Source: Motiliproteus coralliicola (GTDB lineage Bacteria > Pseudomonadota > Gammaproteobacteria > Pseudomonadales > Balneatricaceae). From it: a DNA stretch of 64,000 nucleotides. Under the pieces are notes generated by a model that had not been told where the DNA came from, did no database searches, and was given only the letters and a program-made list of their open reading frames with translations. Position 1 is the stretch's first letter. Each line of letters opens with the position of its first letter. The stretch spans positions 868,001 to 932,000 of the forward strand of contig NZ_QQOH01000001.1 in NCBI RefSeq assembly GCF_003345655.1, read 5' to 3'. Shown piece by piece: positions 34,000-43,306 of the stretch. A program made the translations under genes and the position numbers.

Positions 34000-34585
34000 G
34001 CAGTGGCTCGAACCCCTCCAGCAGCAGGTCGGTCAGCTCCGGCCATCGCTGCTGCCGATCGACGGCAAAGTGGACGGTTGCGACACCCGCGGCCCGGCCC
34101 GCCTCGAGGTCATAGAGGAAGTCCCCCACCATCACCGCTTCTGAAGGCCGGCATTGCCAGCCATCGAGCAGACGGTGGATACCGTCCGGAGATGGCTTGG
34201 GGGTCGCACATCCACTGGCGATGATGGCCGCAGGCTCGAAACACCCCAGCAACCCCAATCGCTGCAGCACGATATCGACGCAATCACGCCGGTTGCGGGT
34301 CAAAATAGCCAGCTCACACCCCCGCTCAATCAGCCTGCGCACCAGTTCGCAAGCGAGCGGCATCGGTTCGGACCGCCGAGCCACATCCAGTTCGATGCGA
34401 TCCAGAATCGTATTCAATTCGCTTCGAAGCGGCTCCGGTTGCTGCTCGATATGCTCCAGAATGCCTGCGCCATTGGGAATCCCGAGCTCTGCCCGCATCG
34501 CGGTAAAGTCATGTAGCGGCAGGGTCAGCGTGCCATCGAGATCAAAGATCCAATAGCGCTTCTGCAACAGCTGATCGGGAGTCAC
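33980..34585 (-). CDS. HAD-superfamily (subfamily IA) hydrolase, phosphoglycolate phosphatase-like
   Basis: A 201-residue cytoplasmic phosphatase. The HAD motifs are WIFDLDGTLT (nucleophile Asp), LAILTRNRRD (motif II Thr), KPSPDGI (motif III Lys) and VMVGDFLYDLEAG (motif IV). The short helical cap at about 25-85 marks subfamily IA. The natural substrate is unknown; phosphoglycolate- or beta-phosphoglucomutase-like activities are possible. GTG start. The end overlaps the convergent TraB/GumN gene by 20 bases. Confidence 0.88.
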   Translation of the reverse strand: MTPDQLLQKRYWIFDLDGTLTLPLHDFTAMRAELGIPNGAGILEHIEQQPEPLRSELNTILDRIELDVARRSEPMPLACELVRRLIERGCELAILTRNRRDCVDIVLQRLGLLGCFEPAAIIASGCATPKPSPDGIHRLLDGWQCRPSEAVMVGDFLYDLEAGRAAGVATVHFAVDRQQRWPELTDLLLEGFEPLLSRLRD

Positions 34586-34634
34586 CCTAGCGAATCCTTA
34601 ACAAATGAGACGAATGAAGTTGTTGGCGAGCGGA

Positions 34635-35039
34635 TCAGCTCTTTTCCAGACGATCCAGCCACTCTTCCACCTCTGGGTTGAGGTACAGCTGCTCCAGCAG
34701 CTCGGCGGCCCAGGGCACTTGATCGGCCAGTTGACGACACATCCACACCGACAGCACCTGTATCGCCGGCACTTCGTGCCAGACCGTCTTTGAAAGAAAA
34801 TGCCAGTAATCCGGATCACGGCGTTTGGGGTATTCAAGCTGTTCGATACAACGCTCGCAAAGGAATGCGCAGTGATCGTAATCCGGCTCCTGAGGCACCG
34901 GAGGAACCTCATGAATACTAAGCTTAACGCCGCTGTTTTCACACAGCTCACAGCACGAGCCCGCCCGGCGGGTCAGGTCCTTACCGAACCGGTTCAACCC
35001 CTGATGACGCAATTGGTGCTCATGAAGCCCTTTGGCCAC
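34635..35039 (-). CDS. PhnA-like zinc-ribbon protein
   Basis: A 134-residue protein resembling the N-terminal part of the proteins named PhnA (an old misnomer, not phosphonoacetate hydrolase). An HNH-like or zinc-ribbon cluster is formed by CCELCENSGVKLSIHEVPPVP and CAFLCERCIEQLEYPKRRD, two CxxC pairs. The second half, HFLSKTVWHEVPAIQVLSVWM, matches the same family. Function unknown. GTG start with AAGGAG six bases upstream. A frame overlapping it on the same strand (34598-34951) has no such motifs and is rejected. Confidence 0.8.
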   Translation of the reverse strand: MAKGLHEHQLRHQGLNRFGKDLTRRAGSCCELCENSGVKLSIHEVPPVPQEPDYDHCAFLCERCIEQLEYPKRRDPDYWHFLSKTVWHEVPAIQVLSVWMCRQLADQVPWAAELLEQLYLNPEVEEWLDRLEKS

Positions 35040-35066
35040 AGCATTCTCCTTGGTGCTTATCCGTCT

Positions 35067-35438
35067 TTACAACAGATGCTTGCCGTCAAAACGCTGAATA
35101 GCTAGCGTTTCAAGATCCAGCTCTTCGATACAACCCAGATTAACCCTGAGACTGCCCGGAGTCCTCAGGGTCTCATGGAAGGTATAGATTCCACAGTGAC
35201 GACAAAAGTAGTGTTTGGCAACTCGCGAGCCGAATTGATAGAGCCCGAGACTGTCGGGGTTAGCCTCGATTTTAAGCTGTTCGCGGCTCAGCAGGTAAGG
35301 CAACATCAGCGCACCTTTGCGGGCACAAAGGGAACAGTTGCAGCGCAAACCCTGCTCGATGGGATCACCGGTAAAGCTGAAGCTTACCGCACCGCAATGG
35401 CAACGGCCCTGGTACTGTTGCACCTTTACCTCCCCCAT
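35067..35438 (-). CDS. GFA (glutathione-dependent formaldehyde-activating-like) family protein
   Basis: A 123-residue beta-rich zinc protein. The zinc ligands are arranged as in the GFA family: GRCHCGAVSF, LRCNCSLCARKG and HYFCRHCGIYTFHE. Most members have no proven enzyme activity; formaldehyde activation applies to only one founder. The ATG with GGGAG five bases upstream is preferred; a GTG two codons earlier and one four codons later are alternatives. Located between the PhnA-like gene and carbonic anhydrase on the same strand. Confidence 0.87.
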   Translation of the reverse strand: MGEVKVQQYQGRCHCGAVSFSFTGDPIEQGLRCNCSLCARKGALMLPYLLSREQLKIEANPDSLGLYQFGSRVAKHYFCRHCGIYTFHETLRTPGSLRVNLGCIEELDLETLAIQRFDGKHLL

Positions 35439-35466
35439 CAGCACTCCCTGTTGACAGTGTAGATGA

Positions 35467-36096
35467 TCAGCGCAACTGGGTAGAGGCAGAAAGCTCCTGA
35501 GGATTTTTGATCGTCATGCCCAAATCCTTGAGGATGCCGTTCTCAATGCTGTAGATCCAACCGTGAACACTGAGCTCCTGACCCGAACGCCAGGCATGCT
35601 TGACGATGGTACTGTGACAGACATTGCCCACTTGCTCGATCACGTTTAGTTCACAGAGCAGATTCAACCGTTCACGCTCATCTTCGCAGGATTCAAACTT
35701 TTCGCGATGGTAGCGATGTACGTCCTTGATATGGCGCAGCCAGTTGTCGATCAGACCGTTCTCCTTGCCTTCCAGTGCGGCCTGGATACCACCACAACCG
35801 TAGTGGCCACAAACGATAATGTGCTTCACCTTAAGCACCTGCACGGCATACTGAATAACCGACAAGCAGTTCAGGTCGGTATGCACCACCACGTTGGCGA
35901 TATTACGATGAACGAAGACCTCACCGGGGGCCAATTTCAGCAACTGATTGGCCGGTACACGACTGTCTGAGCAGCCGATCCACAGGATCTCGGGGCTTTG
36001 TTGTTCGGAAAGGCGCTTGAAGTATTCGGGGTCCTGCTGCTTGATCGAATCTGCCCACTGGCGGTTACGTTCAAACAACTCTTTATCAATGCTCAT
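35467..36096 (-). CDS. can: Beta-class carbonic anhydrase
   Basis: Zinc enzyme interconverting CO2 and bicarbonate in the cytoplasm, supplying bicarbonate for biosynthetic carboxylations. The 209 residues carry all active-site residues at the positions known from E. coli Can: Cys42, Asp44 and Arg46 in GCSDSRVPA, and His98 and Cys101 in CGHYGCGG. The C-terminal HGWIYSIENGILKDLG block is also typical. It precedes the GFA gene by 28 bases on the same strand. Confidence 0.96.
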   Translation of the reverse strand: MSIDKELFERNRQWADSIKQQDPEYFKRLSEQQSPEILWIGCSDSRVPANQLLKLAPGEVFVHRNIANVVVHTDLNCLSVIQYAVQVLKVKHIIVCGHYGCGGIQAALEGKENGLIDNWLRHIKDVHRYHREKFESCEDERERLNLLCELNVIEQVGNVCHSTIVKHAWRSGQELSVHGWIYSIENGILKDLGMTIKNPQELSASTQLR

Positions 36097-36198
36097 CGGG
36101 CTCCACTACCTGGTCGGCTCAATTAACGGGGCTATTGTAATACGACAGTTGTTATACGACAGCGATGCGCCTGAATCAATCAATTCCAACCGATTTGC

Positions 36199-36831
36199 TC
36201 AGGTAATCTGATAGCGCCCCGGCTTGTGATTCAGTGTGATCACCATATTCAACGCGACGGCCCCCAGAATCGAGAACGCCAGCAGTTGCCAACTGACGAT
36301 AAAGAAGGAACAGAGCAGGATCAAACAGTCGACGGCCAGCTGAAATTTACCGGCGCGAATACCGTGCTTGGCCTGCAGAAACAGCGCCAGAATACCCAGG
36401 CCACCCAGGCTGGAACGATGCCGAAATAGAATCAGCATCCCCATACCCATCAGGAAGCCACCGATCACCGCCGCAACCAGCGGCTCCAACCTAGTGACCT
36501 CGATAAACAACCCGGCGTAATCCACCATCAGCGACACCGTTGCCACCGAGATAAAGGTATTCAGACAAAAACGCCAACCCATCTGGCGGTACGCCAAGTA
36601 ATAGAACGGTAAGTTGATTAGAAAGAAGATCTGCCCGAAGCTCAACGGACTCAAGTGGGTCAACAGCAAAGCAATACCCGCCGTACCGCCGGTCAACAGC
36701 CCCAGCTGATTGAACAGGAACACCCCCAAGGCGACAAAGGAGGTACCGGAGATCAATGCGAAGAGATCTTCGAAGTGGCTGTGCCCGACAGACGAGTCGG
36801 TCTGAGGGGAGGAAGTGGCGGTTTGTGACAT
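36199..36831 (-). CDS. YitT family membrane protein
   Basis: A 210-residue inner-membrane protein with about five to six helices and the YitT motif GLLTGGTAGIALLLTHLSPLSFGQIFFLINLPFY. The C-terminal half has GFLMGMGMLILFRHRSSLGGLGILALFLQ. It lacks the cytoplasmic DUF2179 domain found on many YitT proteins. Function unknown, possibly transport. GAGG lies seven bases upstream of the ATG. Confidence 0.86.
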   Translation of the reverse strand: MSQTATSSPQTDSSVGHSHFEDLFALISGTSFVALGVFLFNQLGLLTGGTAGIALLLTHLSPLSFGQIFFLINLPFYYLAYRQMGWRFCLNTFISVATVSLMVDYAGLFIEVTRLEPLVAAVIGGFLMGMGMLILFRHRSSLGGLGILALFLQAKHGIRAGKFQLAVDCLILLCSFFIVSWQLLAFSILGAVALNMVITLNHKPGRYQIT

Positions 36832-36950
36832 AAACGGACCTCAAAATCGATCCGTTGATTATATTGAACGCATGTTAATTATCAAGCAAGCAGCGCGAGT
36901 ATCGCTACCGATCGTCACCTGTTTGGCACAGAAGCCCCACAATAGACGCA

Positions 36951-36985
36951 AAAAAAAGGCCCCGGATTCTTTCGAATTCGGGGCC
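36951..36985 (-). terminator. Rho-independent terminator of the prp operon
   Basis: Read on the minus strand, GGCCCCGAATTC pairs (one G-T) with its partner across a 4-base loop and is followed by seven Ts. It lies about 160 bases past prpF. Confidence 0.85.
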
Positions 36986-36997
36986 AATCAATTACCC

Positions 36998-37023
36998 GTC
37001 AGGCCTTGATAGGGAGGCCTGAC
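36998..37023. repeat. Perfect 9-bp inverted repeat in the prp 3' region
   Basis: GTCAGGCCT and AGGCCTGAC flank an 8-base loop. No T-run, so it is probably part of the structured 3' end of the prp transcript. Confidence 0.5.
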
Positions 37024-37143
37024 AGTTAATGCACCCAGGCAGCATAGAACCTGCCCGGATGACTCGGGGGCACCACCATGAGGTGGCATCTCAAAACGGC
37101 CGATCCAATACCAAGATCAACCGCATTGAATCAACGTAATCCG

Positions 37144-38322
37144 TTAGAAGCTATCGCCGGGCACCCGAACCCAGCCTTCCATCAGTACTCTAGCGCTGCG
37201 GCTCATCACCACCTTGTTGACGGTCCAATCTCCACCGTTTTCGCTAGCCTCGGCGCCTACTTTCAACGTGCCTGAAGGGTGGCCGAAGGTGACTGCCTCT
37301 CGCTCACCGCCGCCGGCGGCCAGATTGACCAGCGTGCCCGGGATAGTGGCTGCGGTGCCGATCGCTACGGCAGCGGTACCCATCATCGCGTGGTGCAGCT
37401 TACCCATCGACAACGCTCGAACATTCAGATCGATCGCATCGGCGCTGATCTCTTTACCGCTGGACGATACGTAGCTCTTCGGTGCGGCGCAGAACGCCAC
37501 TTTCGGGGTGTGCTGACGACCGGCTGCTTCAGACACATCGCTGATCAGGCCCATCTTCACGGCGCCATGGGCACGAATGGTCTCAAACCGTTCCAGAGCT
37601 TCAGGATCGCCGTTAATCGCTTCCTGCAACTCGGTGCCGGTGTAATCAATATCTTCGGCGTTGAGGAACACGGTCGGGATACCGGCGTTGATCATGGTGG
37701 CCTTGAAGGTACCGATCCCCGGCACTTCCAGATCGTCGACCAGGTTGCCGGTCGGGAACATCGCGTCGGTGGCATCGACCGGGCTGATAAATTCAACCTG
37801 TACTTCCGCTGCCGGGAAGGTCACCCCGTCAAGCTCGAAGTCGCCGGTTTCCTGCACTTCACCATTGGTCATCGGCACATTGGCGATAATGGTCTTGTTG
37901 ATATTGGCCTGCCAGATCCGGACCACAGCAATCCCGTTCTCCGGAATCCGATCGGCGTCGACCAGTCCGCTACTGATGGCAAAGGCACCGACCGCAGCGG
38001 TCAGGTTGCCGCAGTTGCCGCTCCAGTCGACGAACGGCTTGTCGATGGAGACCTGACCAAACAGGTAGTCAACATCGTGATCCGGCTCGTTGCTCTTGGA
38101 CAGAATCACGGTCTTGCTGGTGCTGGAGGTCGCCCCGCCCATGCCGTCGGTCTGCTTACCATAGGGATCCGGGCTACCGATAACACGCAGCAACAGGTTA
38201 TCCCGAGCCTCACCCGGCACCTGCGCAGACTCGGGCAGATCGGTCAGGTTGAAGAATACGCCTTTGCTGGTACCACCACGGATATAGGTGGCGGGAACTT
38301 TAATCTGAGGAGCATGGGCCAT
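37144..38322 (-). CDS. prpF: 2-methylaconitate cis-trans isomerase PrpF
   Basis: Isomerises 2-methylaconitate made by AcnD so that it can be hydrated to 2-methylisocitrate. The 392-residue protein starts QIKVPATYIRGGTSKGVFF and has the catalytic Lys/Cys regions GMGGATSSTSKTVIL and VDWSGNCGNLTAAVGAFAI, matching the PrpF (diaminopimelate epimerase-fold) family. AAAGGA precedes the ATG. Last gene of the operon; the AcnD+PrpF pair replaces the single dehydratase PrpD. Confidence 0.96.
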   Translation of the reverse strand: MAHAPQIKVPATYIRGGTSKGVFFNLTDLPESAQVPGEARDNLLLRVIGSPDPYGKQTDGMGGATSSTSKTVILSKSNEPDHDVDYLFGQVSIDKPFVDWSGNCGNLTAAVGAFAISSGLVDADRIPENGIAVVRIWQANINKTIIANVPMTNGEVQETGDFELDGVTFPAAEVQVEFISPVDATDAMFPTGNLVDDLEVPGIGTFKATMINAGIPTVFLNAEDIDYTGTELQEAINGDPEALERFETIRAHGAVKMGLISDVSEAAGRQHTPKVAFCAAPKSYVSSSGKEISADAIDLNVRALSMGKLHHAMMGTAAVAIGTAATIPGTLVNLAAGGGEREAVTFGHPSGTLKVGAEASENGGDWTVNKVVMSRSARVLMEGWVRVPGDSF

Positions 38323-38446
38323 GGGTCTGTATCCTTTTGTAAGTCGGGTTTGAGACTGGGCGTTATAGCGATTTAGCCGGAATGCTCAGGTACACGAGGC
38401 ACCAACTGCAGCCAAACGGCTATAACGAGTCACTTGTTTGATGTTG

Positions 38447-38485
38447 AAAAATTCAATCCTGCGGGGCCGAAGCCCCAGCAGGATT
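38447..38485 (-). terminator. Stem-loop with TTCG tetraloop between acnD and prpF (partial terminator or processing site)
   Basis: On the minus strand AATCCTGC...GCAGGATT encloses an inner GGGGC-TTCG-GCCCC hairpin and is followed by GAATTTTTC. It looks like a terminator, yet it lies inside the operon, so it may reduce prpF expression relative to acnD or protect the upstream mRNA. Confidence 0.7.
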
Positions 38486-38496
38486 GATTGCGGCGC

Positions 38497-41106
38497 TTAA
38501 GCGTTGGCAGCCAGGAAATCCTGAGCGAAACGCTGAAGAACACCACCGGCGGCGTGGACAACCACTTCTTCGGCTGTATCCAGACGACAGGTCACTGGGA
38601 TCTGTACCTTTTCGCCGTTCTTGCGGGTCATGACCACGGTCATGTCGCAACGTGGGCTGATGTCGCCCTCAACGTCGAAGGTTTCGGTACCGTCGATGCC
38701 GTAAGTCTTACGGGTTTCGCCATCTTTGAACTGCAGTGGCAGAACGCCCATACCAACCAGGTTGGTACGGTGGATACGCTCGAAGCCTTCAGCAACGATG
38801 GTTTCAACGCCTGCCAGACGAACACCTTTGGCAGCCCAGTCACGGGAAGAACCCTGACCGTAGTCAGCACCGGCGATCAAGATCAGCGGCTGCTTACGCT
38901 CCATGTAGGTCTCGATAGCTTCCCACATGCGGCTCTCTTTGCCTTCCGGCTCGATCCGCGCCAGGGAACCCTGCTTCACTTCACCGTTGTCGTCGAGACA
39001 CATCTCGTTGAGCAGTTTCGGGTTAGCGAAGGTGGCACGCTGTGCCGTCAGGTGGTCACCACGGTGAGTTGCGTAGGAGTTGTAATCCTCAGGCTTCAGA
39101 CCCATCTTGCCGCAGTACTCGCCAGCGGCCGAGTCCGGCAGGATGGCGTTGGACGGAGACAGGTGGTCGGTGGTGATGTTGTCACCCAGAACCGCCAGCG
39201 GACGCATGCCCTTCATGGTGCGCTCACCTGCCAGCGCGCCTTCCCAGTAGGGAGGACGACGGATGTAGGTGGTTTGCGGACGCCAGTCGTACAGCGGGCT
39301 TGGCGCCTTCTCGATCTCACCCAGGTCAAACATCGGGATGTAGATCTGGTTGAACTGCTCCGGCTTAACGCTCTTCTCGACCAGTGCATCGATCTCTTCG
39401 TCAGACGGCCAGATGTCTTTCAGAGTGATCGGATTGCCATCTTTGTCGACACCCAGCACATCCTTTTCGATGTCGAAACGCATGGTTCCGGCGATGGCGT
39501 AGGCAACAACCAGCGGCGGCGAGGCCAGGAACGCCTGCTTGGCGTACGGATGAATACGGCCATCGAAGTTACGGTTACCGGACAGGACCGCGGTGGCGTA
39601 CAGATCACGATCGATGATCTCCTGCTGAATCGCAGGATCCAGCGCACCGGACATACCGTTACAGGTCGTACAGGCGTAAGCCACGATACCGAAGCCCAGT
39701 TTCTCCAGCTCAGGCAGCAGACCGGCTTCTTCCAGGTACAGTTTGGCAACCTTGGAACCCGGCGCGAACGACGACTTAACCCAAGGCTTACGAACCAGAC
39801 CCAGCTCGTTGGCTTTCTTAGCCACCAGGCCAGCAGCAACAACGTTGCGCGGGTTGGAGGTGTTGGTACAGGAGGTGATCGCAGCGATGATGACTGCACC
39901 ATCGGGCATCAGGCCTTCGGCCTCTTCGGCCTTGGCCGCAGCCAGCAGTTCATCGGACGCAATGCCGCGCTCATTCAGTGATGAGGTCGGCAGACGGCGG
40001 TGCGGGTTGGACGGACCAGCCATGTTGCGGACAACGCTGGACAGATCAAACTCCAGTACACGCTCGTACTTGGCATCGACCATGTCGTCGGCCCACAGGC
40101 CGGTCAGCTTGGCGTATTGTTCAACCAGAGCAACCTGCTCGGGCTCACGACCGGTCAGCTTCAGGTAGTCGATGGTCTGCTCGTCGATATAGAACATACC
40201 GGCAGAAGCGCCGTATTCCGGTGTCATATTGGACAGCGTGGCGCGGTCACCGATCGACAGGGATGCAGCACCCGGGCCGAAGAACTCGAGGTAGGCGGAA
40301 ACGACTTTCTCATTCCGCAGGAACTCGGTCATCGCCAGGGCGATATCGGTGGCGGTGATGCCCGGCTGACGCTCGCCGACGATCTTAACGCCAACGATAT
40401 CGGGCAGACGCATCATCGACGGACGGCCCAGCATCACGGTCTCGGCTTCCAGACCACCGACACCGATCGCGATAACGCCCAGGGCGTCAACGTGCGGAGT
40501 GTGGGAGTCGGTACCCACACAGGTATCCGGGTAAGCAACGCCGTCACGGGCCTGGATCACCGGAGACATCTTCTCCAGGTTGATCTGGTGCATGATGCCG
40601 TTACCGGCAGGGATTACGTCTACATTGTCGAACGCAGTCTTACACCACTCGATAAAGTGGAAGCGGTCTTCGTTACGACGGTCTTCGATCTCACGGTTCT
40701 TTTCGAACGCGTCCGGGTCGAAACCCGGTGCTTCAACGGCCAGCGAGTGGTCAACGATCAGCTGGGTCGGAACAACCGGGTTAACCTTGGACGGGTCACC
40801 GCCCTGATCGGCGATCGCGTCACGCAGACCAGCCAGGTCAACCAGTGCGGTCTGACCCAGGATGTCGTGACAGACAACACGTGCGGGGTACCAGGGGAAG
40901 TCCAGATCGCGCTTGCAGTCGATCAGCTGCTTGAGCGAGTCGGTCAACGCCTCGGGCTCACAGCGACGCACCAGCTGTTCAGCCAGTACTTTGGAGGTGT
41001 AATTCAGCTTGGCATAGGCTCCTGACTGAATCGCTTCGACCGCCTCACGGGTATCGTAGTAATCCAGATCGGTACCGGCCAGCGGCTTACGGTATTGAGT
41101 ATTCAT
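38497..41106 (-). CDS. acnD: Fe/S-dependent 2-methylisocitrate dehydratase AcnD
   Basis: Aconitase-family enzyme that dehydrates 2-methylcitrate to 2-methylaconitate. About 869 residues. Cluster cysteines are seen in ITSCTNTSNP and ACTTCNGMSG; GADYGQGSSRDWAAKG is the swivel-domain substrate loop. The N-terminal MNTQYRKPLAGTDLDYYDTREAVEAI is typical of AcnD rather than AcnA, and the position between prpC and prpF settles it. The frame opens four codons earlier, but the ATG matching the family is used. Confidence 0.95.
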   Translation of the reverse strand: MNTQYRKPLAGTDLDYYDTREAVEAIQSGAYAKLNYTSKVLAEQLVRRCEPEALTDSLKQLIDCKRDLDFPWYPARVVCHDILGQTALVDLAGLRDAIADQGGDPSKVNPVVPTQLIVDHSLAVEAPGFDPDAFEKNREIEDRRNEDRFHFIEWCKTAFDNVDVIPAGNGIMHQINLEKMSPVIQARDGVAYPDTCVGTDSHTPHVDALGVIAIGVGGLEAETVMLGRPSMMRLPDIVGVKIVGERQPGITATDIALAMTEFLRNEKVVSAYLEFFGPGAASLSIGDRATLSNMTPEYGASAGMFYIDEQTIDYLKLTGREPEQVALVEQYAKLTGLWADDMVDAKYERVLEFDLSSVVRNMAGPSNPHRRLPTSSLNERGIASDELLAAAKAEEAEGLMPDGAVIIAAITSCTNTSNPRNVVAAGLVAKKANELGLVRKPWVKSSFAPGSKVAKLYLEEAGLLPELEKLGFGIVAYACTTCNGMSGALDPAIQQEIIDRDLYATAVLSGNRNFDGRIHPYAKQAFLASPPLVVAYAIAGTMRFDIEKDVLGVDKDGNPITLKDIWPSDEEIDALVEKSVKPEQFNQIYIPMFDLGEIEKAPSPLYDWRPQTTYIRRPPYWEGALAGERTMKGMRPLAVLGDNITTDHLSPSNAILPDSAAGEYCGKMGLKPEDYNSYATHRGDHLTAQRATFANPKLLNEMCLDDNGEVKQGSLARIEPEGKESRMWEAIETYMERKQPLILIAGADYGQGSSRDWAAKGVRLAGVETIVAEGFERIHRTNLVGMGVLPLQFKDGETRKTYGIDGTETFDVEGDISPRCDMTVVMTRKNGEKVQIPVTCRLDTAEEVVVHAAGGVLQRFAQDFLAANA

Positions 41107-41147
41107 AGCGAAACCCATCTTGTGTGTTCGGCTTGTGTGTTCAGGAC

Positions 41148-41177
41148 GGCGGAGCAGAAGGTCACCCCTGCTCCGCC
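41148..41177. repeat. Perfect 10-bp stem-loop between prpC and acnD
   Basis: GGCGGAGCAG and CTGCTCCGCC flank a 10-base loop in the 80-base prpC-acnD junction. There is no T-run, so an intercistronic stability or processing hairpin is likely. Confidence 0.65.
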
Positions 41178-41186
41178 TGGCAGCGC

Positions 41187-42314
41187 TTAGTCGCGTGCTT
41201 CGATCGGCTCAACCGGACGGTTTTCCGGACCGGTGTAGTCGGCACTCGGACGGATGATGCGGTTATCGGCGCGCTGCTCAAAGACGTGCGCAGCCCAACC
41301 GGTCAAACGAGAGCAGACAAAGATCGGGGTGAACAGCTTGGTCGGGATACCCATGAAGTGGTAGGCCGAAGCGTGGAAGAAGTCAGCGTTACAGAACAGC
41401 TTCTTCTCGCGCCACATAACCTCTTCACAACGAACGGAGACCGGGTACAGCACTTCGTCACCAACGTCGGCAGCCAGCTTCTCGGACCAACCCTTGATCA
41501 CGGCATTACGCGGATCGGATTCGCGGTAGATCGCGTGGCCGAAGCCCATGATCTTTTCCTTGCGCTCCAGCATGCCCATCATTTCGCGCTCGGCTTCGTC
41601 GGCGCTGGTCCAGTTCTCGATCATCTCCATCGCCGCTTCGTTGGCACCACCGTGCAGCGGGCCACGCAGGGAACCGATCGCACCGGTGATACAGCTGTGG
41701 ATGTCGGACAGAGTCGAGGCACAGACACGGGCGGTGAAGGTAGAGGCGTTAAACTCGTGCTCGGCGTACAGGATCAGCGACACGTTCATCACTTTGGCGT
41801 GCAGCTCGTTGGGCTTTTCGCCCTTGAGCAGGTGCAGGAAGTGACCGCCGATGGAATCGTCGTCGGTTTCAGTCTCGATCCGAACACCGTCGTGGCTGAA
41901 GCGGTACCAGTAGTTGATGATCGACGGGAACGCTGCCAGCATGCGATCAACTTGGTCCTGCTGCTCGGAGAAGTCCTGCTCGGTTTCCAGGTTGCCCAGC
42001 ATGGAACAGCCGGTACGCATCACGTCCATCGGGTGGGCGGAGGCCGGAATCTGCTCAAGAACAGTCTTCAAGGCATCGGGCAGACCGCGCAGGGTCTTGA
42101 GCTTAGCCACGTAAGCATCCAGCTCTGCCTGGTTCGGCAGTTTGCCCTTCAACAGAAGATAAGCTACTTCTTCAAAGCTGGCTTTATCGGCCAGTTCAAC
42201 CATGTCGTATCCACGGTAGGTCAGGCCAGCACCACTTTTACCAACAGTACAAAGGGCAGTGGAACCTGCAGACTGGCCACGCAGACCTGCGCCACCCAGT
42301 TTTTTATCAACCAT
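41187..42314 (-). CDS. prpC: 2-methylcitrate synthase
   Basis: Condenses propionyl-CoA with oxaloacetate, the entry of the 2-methylcitrate cycle. The 375-residue citrate-synthase fold protein has LTYRGYDMVELADKASFEEVAYLLL, the active-site His in ASAHPMDVMRTG, GPLHGGANEAAM, GFGHAIYRESDPR and the Asp region near ADFFHASAYHFMGI. The short length and context distinguish it from GltA. AGGAG precedes the ATG. Confidence 0.96.
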   Translation of the reverse strand: MVDKKLGGAGLRGQSAGSTALCTVGKSGAGLTYRGYDMVELADKASFEEVAYLLLKGKLPNQAELDAYVAKLKTLRGLPDALKTVLEQIPASAHPMDVMRTGCSMLGNLETEQDFSEQQDQVDRMLAAFPSIINYWYRFSHDGVRIETETDDDSIGGHFLHLLKGEKPNELHAKVMNVSLILYAEHEFNASTFTARVCASTLSDIHSCITGAIGSLRGPLHGGANEAAMEMIENWTSADEAEREMMGMLERKEKIMGFGHAIYRESDPRNAVIKGWSEKLAADVGDEVLYPVSVRCEEVMWREKKLFCNADFFHASAYHFMGIPTKLFTPIFVCSRLTGWAAHVFEQRADNRIIRPSADYTGPENRPVEPIEARD

Positions 42315-42357
42315 GTGAAACTCCTATCTCTTTTTTAGCTTTTGCGAATCAGATTGG

Positions 42358-42378
42358 GGCTCCGGCAAAGCCGGAGCC
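42358..42378. repeat. Perfect 9-bp stem-loop between prpB and prpC
   Basis: GGCTCCGGC and GCCGGAGCC flank a three-base AAA/TTT loop in the 79-base junction. No T-run follows. Confidence 0.65.
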
Positions 42379-42393
42379 AACTGAATATTGTTA

Positions 42394-43284
42394 TTATTTG
42401 TTCTTACCTTCTGCGAACAGGGCGTCCAGCTTCTGCTCGAAGTCGTGGTAGTTAAGGAAATCGTACAGTTCCATCCGGGTCTGCATCAGATCGACCACGT
42501 CCTTCTGATCACCCTTGGAGAGAATGTTTTCGTACACCGCCAGCGCAGCCTTGTTGGCAGCACGGAAAGCACTCAGCGGGTACAGCACCATTTCACAACC
42601 GGCAGCGGCCAGCTCTTCTTTGTTGAACAGCGGCGTGGCGCCAAACTCGGTGATGTTGGCCAGCAGCGGCGCGTCGATGGCGGAGCTGAACGCCTTGTAG
42701 TCATCCAGGGTATGGACGGCTTCGGCGAAGATGCCATCGGCACCGGCTTCGATACAGGCTTGAGCGCGCTCAACCGCCGCGTTCAGGCCTTCCATCTGGA
42801 ATGCATCGGTACGGGCAATGATAAAGAAGTCGTCATCGGTACGGCCGTCGGCAGCCGCCTTAACCCGGTCAACCATCTCTTCCAGCGAAACGATCTCTTT
42901 ATTCGGGCGGTGACCACAACGCTTCTGCGCAACCTGGTCTTCCATATGGATTGCACCGGCGCCAGCCTTGATCATCTCTTTCACGGTACGGGAAATATTG
43001 AACGCTCCACCCCAACCGGTATCGATATCTACCAGCAGCGGGGTTTCAACGGCACTGGAGATACGACGTACGTCTTCCAGCACATCATTCATGGTGGTCA
43101 TGCCCAGATCAGGCAGACCGTAGGAGTGGTTAGCTACACCACCACCGGACAGGTAGATCGCCTGGTGTCCTACCCGCTCAGCCATCAACGCGTGGTAGGC
43201 GTTGGTGGTACCCACGATTTGCAGCGGATTATTCTCAGCCAGTGCTTTGCGGAAACGTCCGCCTGCGGTCAGTTGTTGTGCCAT
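42394..43284 (-). CDS. prpB: 2-methylisocitrate lyase
   Basis: Cleaves 2-methylisocitrate to pyruvate and succinate, completing the cycle. The 296 residues belong to the PEP mutase/isocitrate lyase superfamily: [32 protein letters not shown] (Mg2+ ligand), the catalytic Cys in [12 protein letters not shown], and [14 protein letters not shown]. Only 22 bases from the GntR gene upstream, with GAGGG before the ATG. Confidence 0.96.
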   Translation of the reverse strand: MAQQLTAGGRFRKALAENNPLQIVGTTNAYHALMAERVGHQAIYLSGGGVANHSYGLPDLGMTTMNDVLEDVRRISSAVETPLLVDIDTGWGGAFNISRTVKEMIKAGAGAIHMEDQVAQKRCGHRPNKEIVSLEEMVDRVKAAADGRTDDDFFIIARTDAFQMEGLNAAVERAQACIEAGADGIFAEAVHTLDDYKAFSSAIDAPLLANITEFGATPLFNKEELAAAGCEMVLYPLSAFRAANKAALAVYENILSKGDQKDVVDLMQTRMELYDFLNYHDFEQKLDALFAEGKNK

Positions 43285-43306
43285 GAGTTACCCTCGGTCT
43301 AAGGAA

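Larger units (their letters stand above)
36832..37143. other. Intergenic region with hairpins between the prp operon end and yitT-like gene
   Basis: A 312-base gene-free stretch. From the prpF side (right to left) it holds a CCACC/GGTGG hairpin near 37066-37080, a weak TGCCC/GGGCA stem near 37048-37070, a perfect 9-bp stem at 36998-37023 and the terminator at 36951-36985. The left 110 bases must hold the promoter of the YitT gene; no clear boxes were found. Confidence 0.55.

Noticed and set aside
34598-34951. Alternative minus-strand frame over the PhnA-like gene
   Set aside because: The other frame (34635-35039) has two CxxC pairs, family-like sequence and a good ribosome site, so this one is a shadow.
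38488-39981. 497-codon open frame on the plus strand inside acnD
   Set aside because: Opposite strand of a clear aconitase-family gene. The translation is low in family-like motifs and is explained by codon bias of acnD; similar shadows exist over prpC, prpB and prpF.
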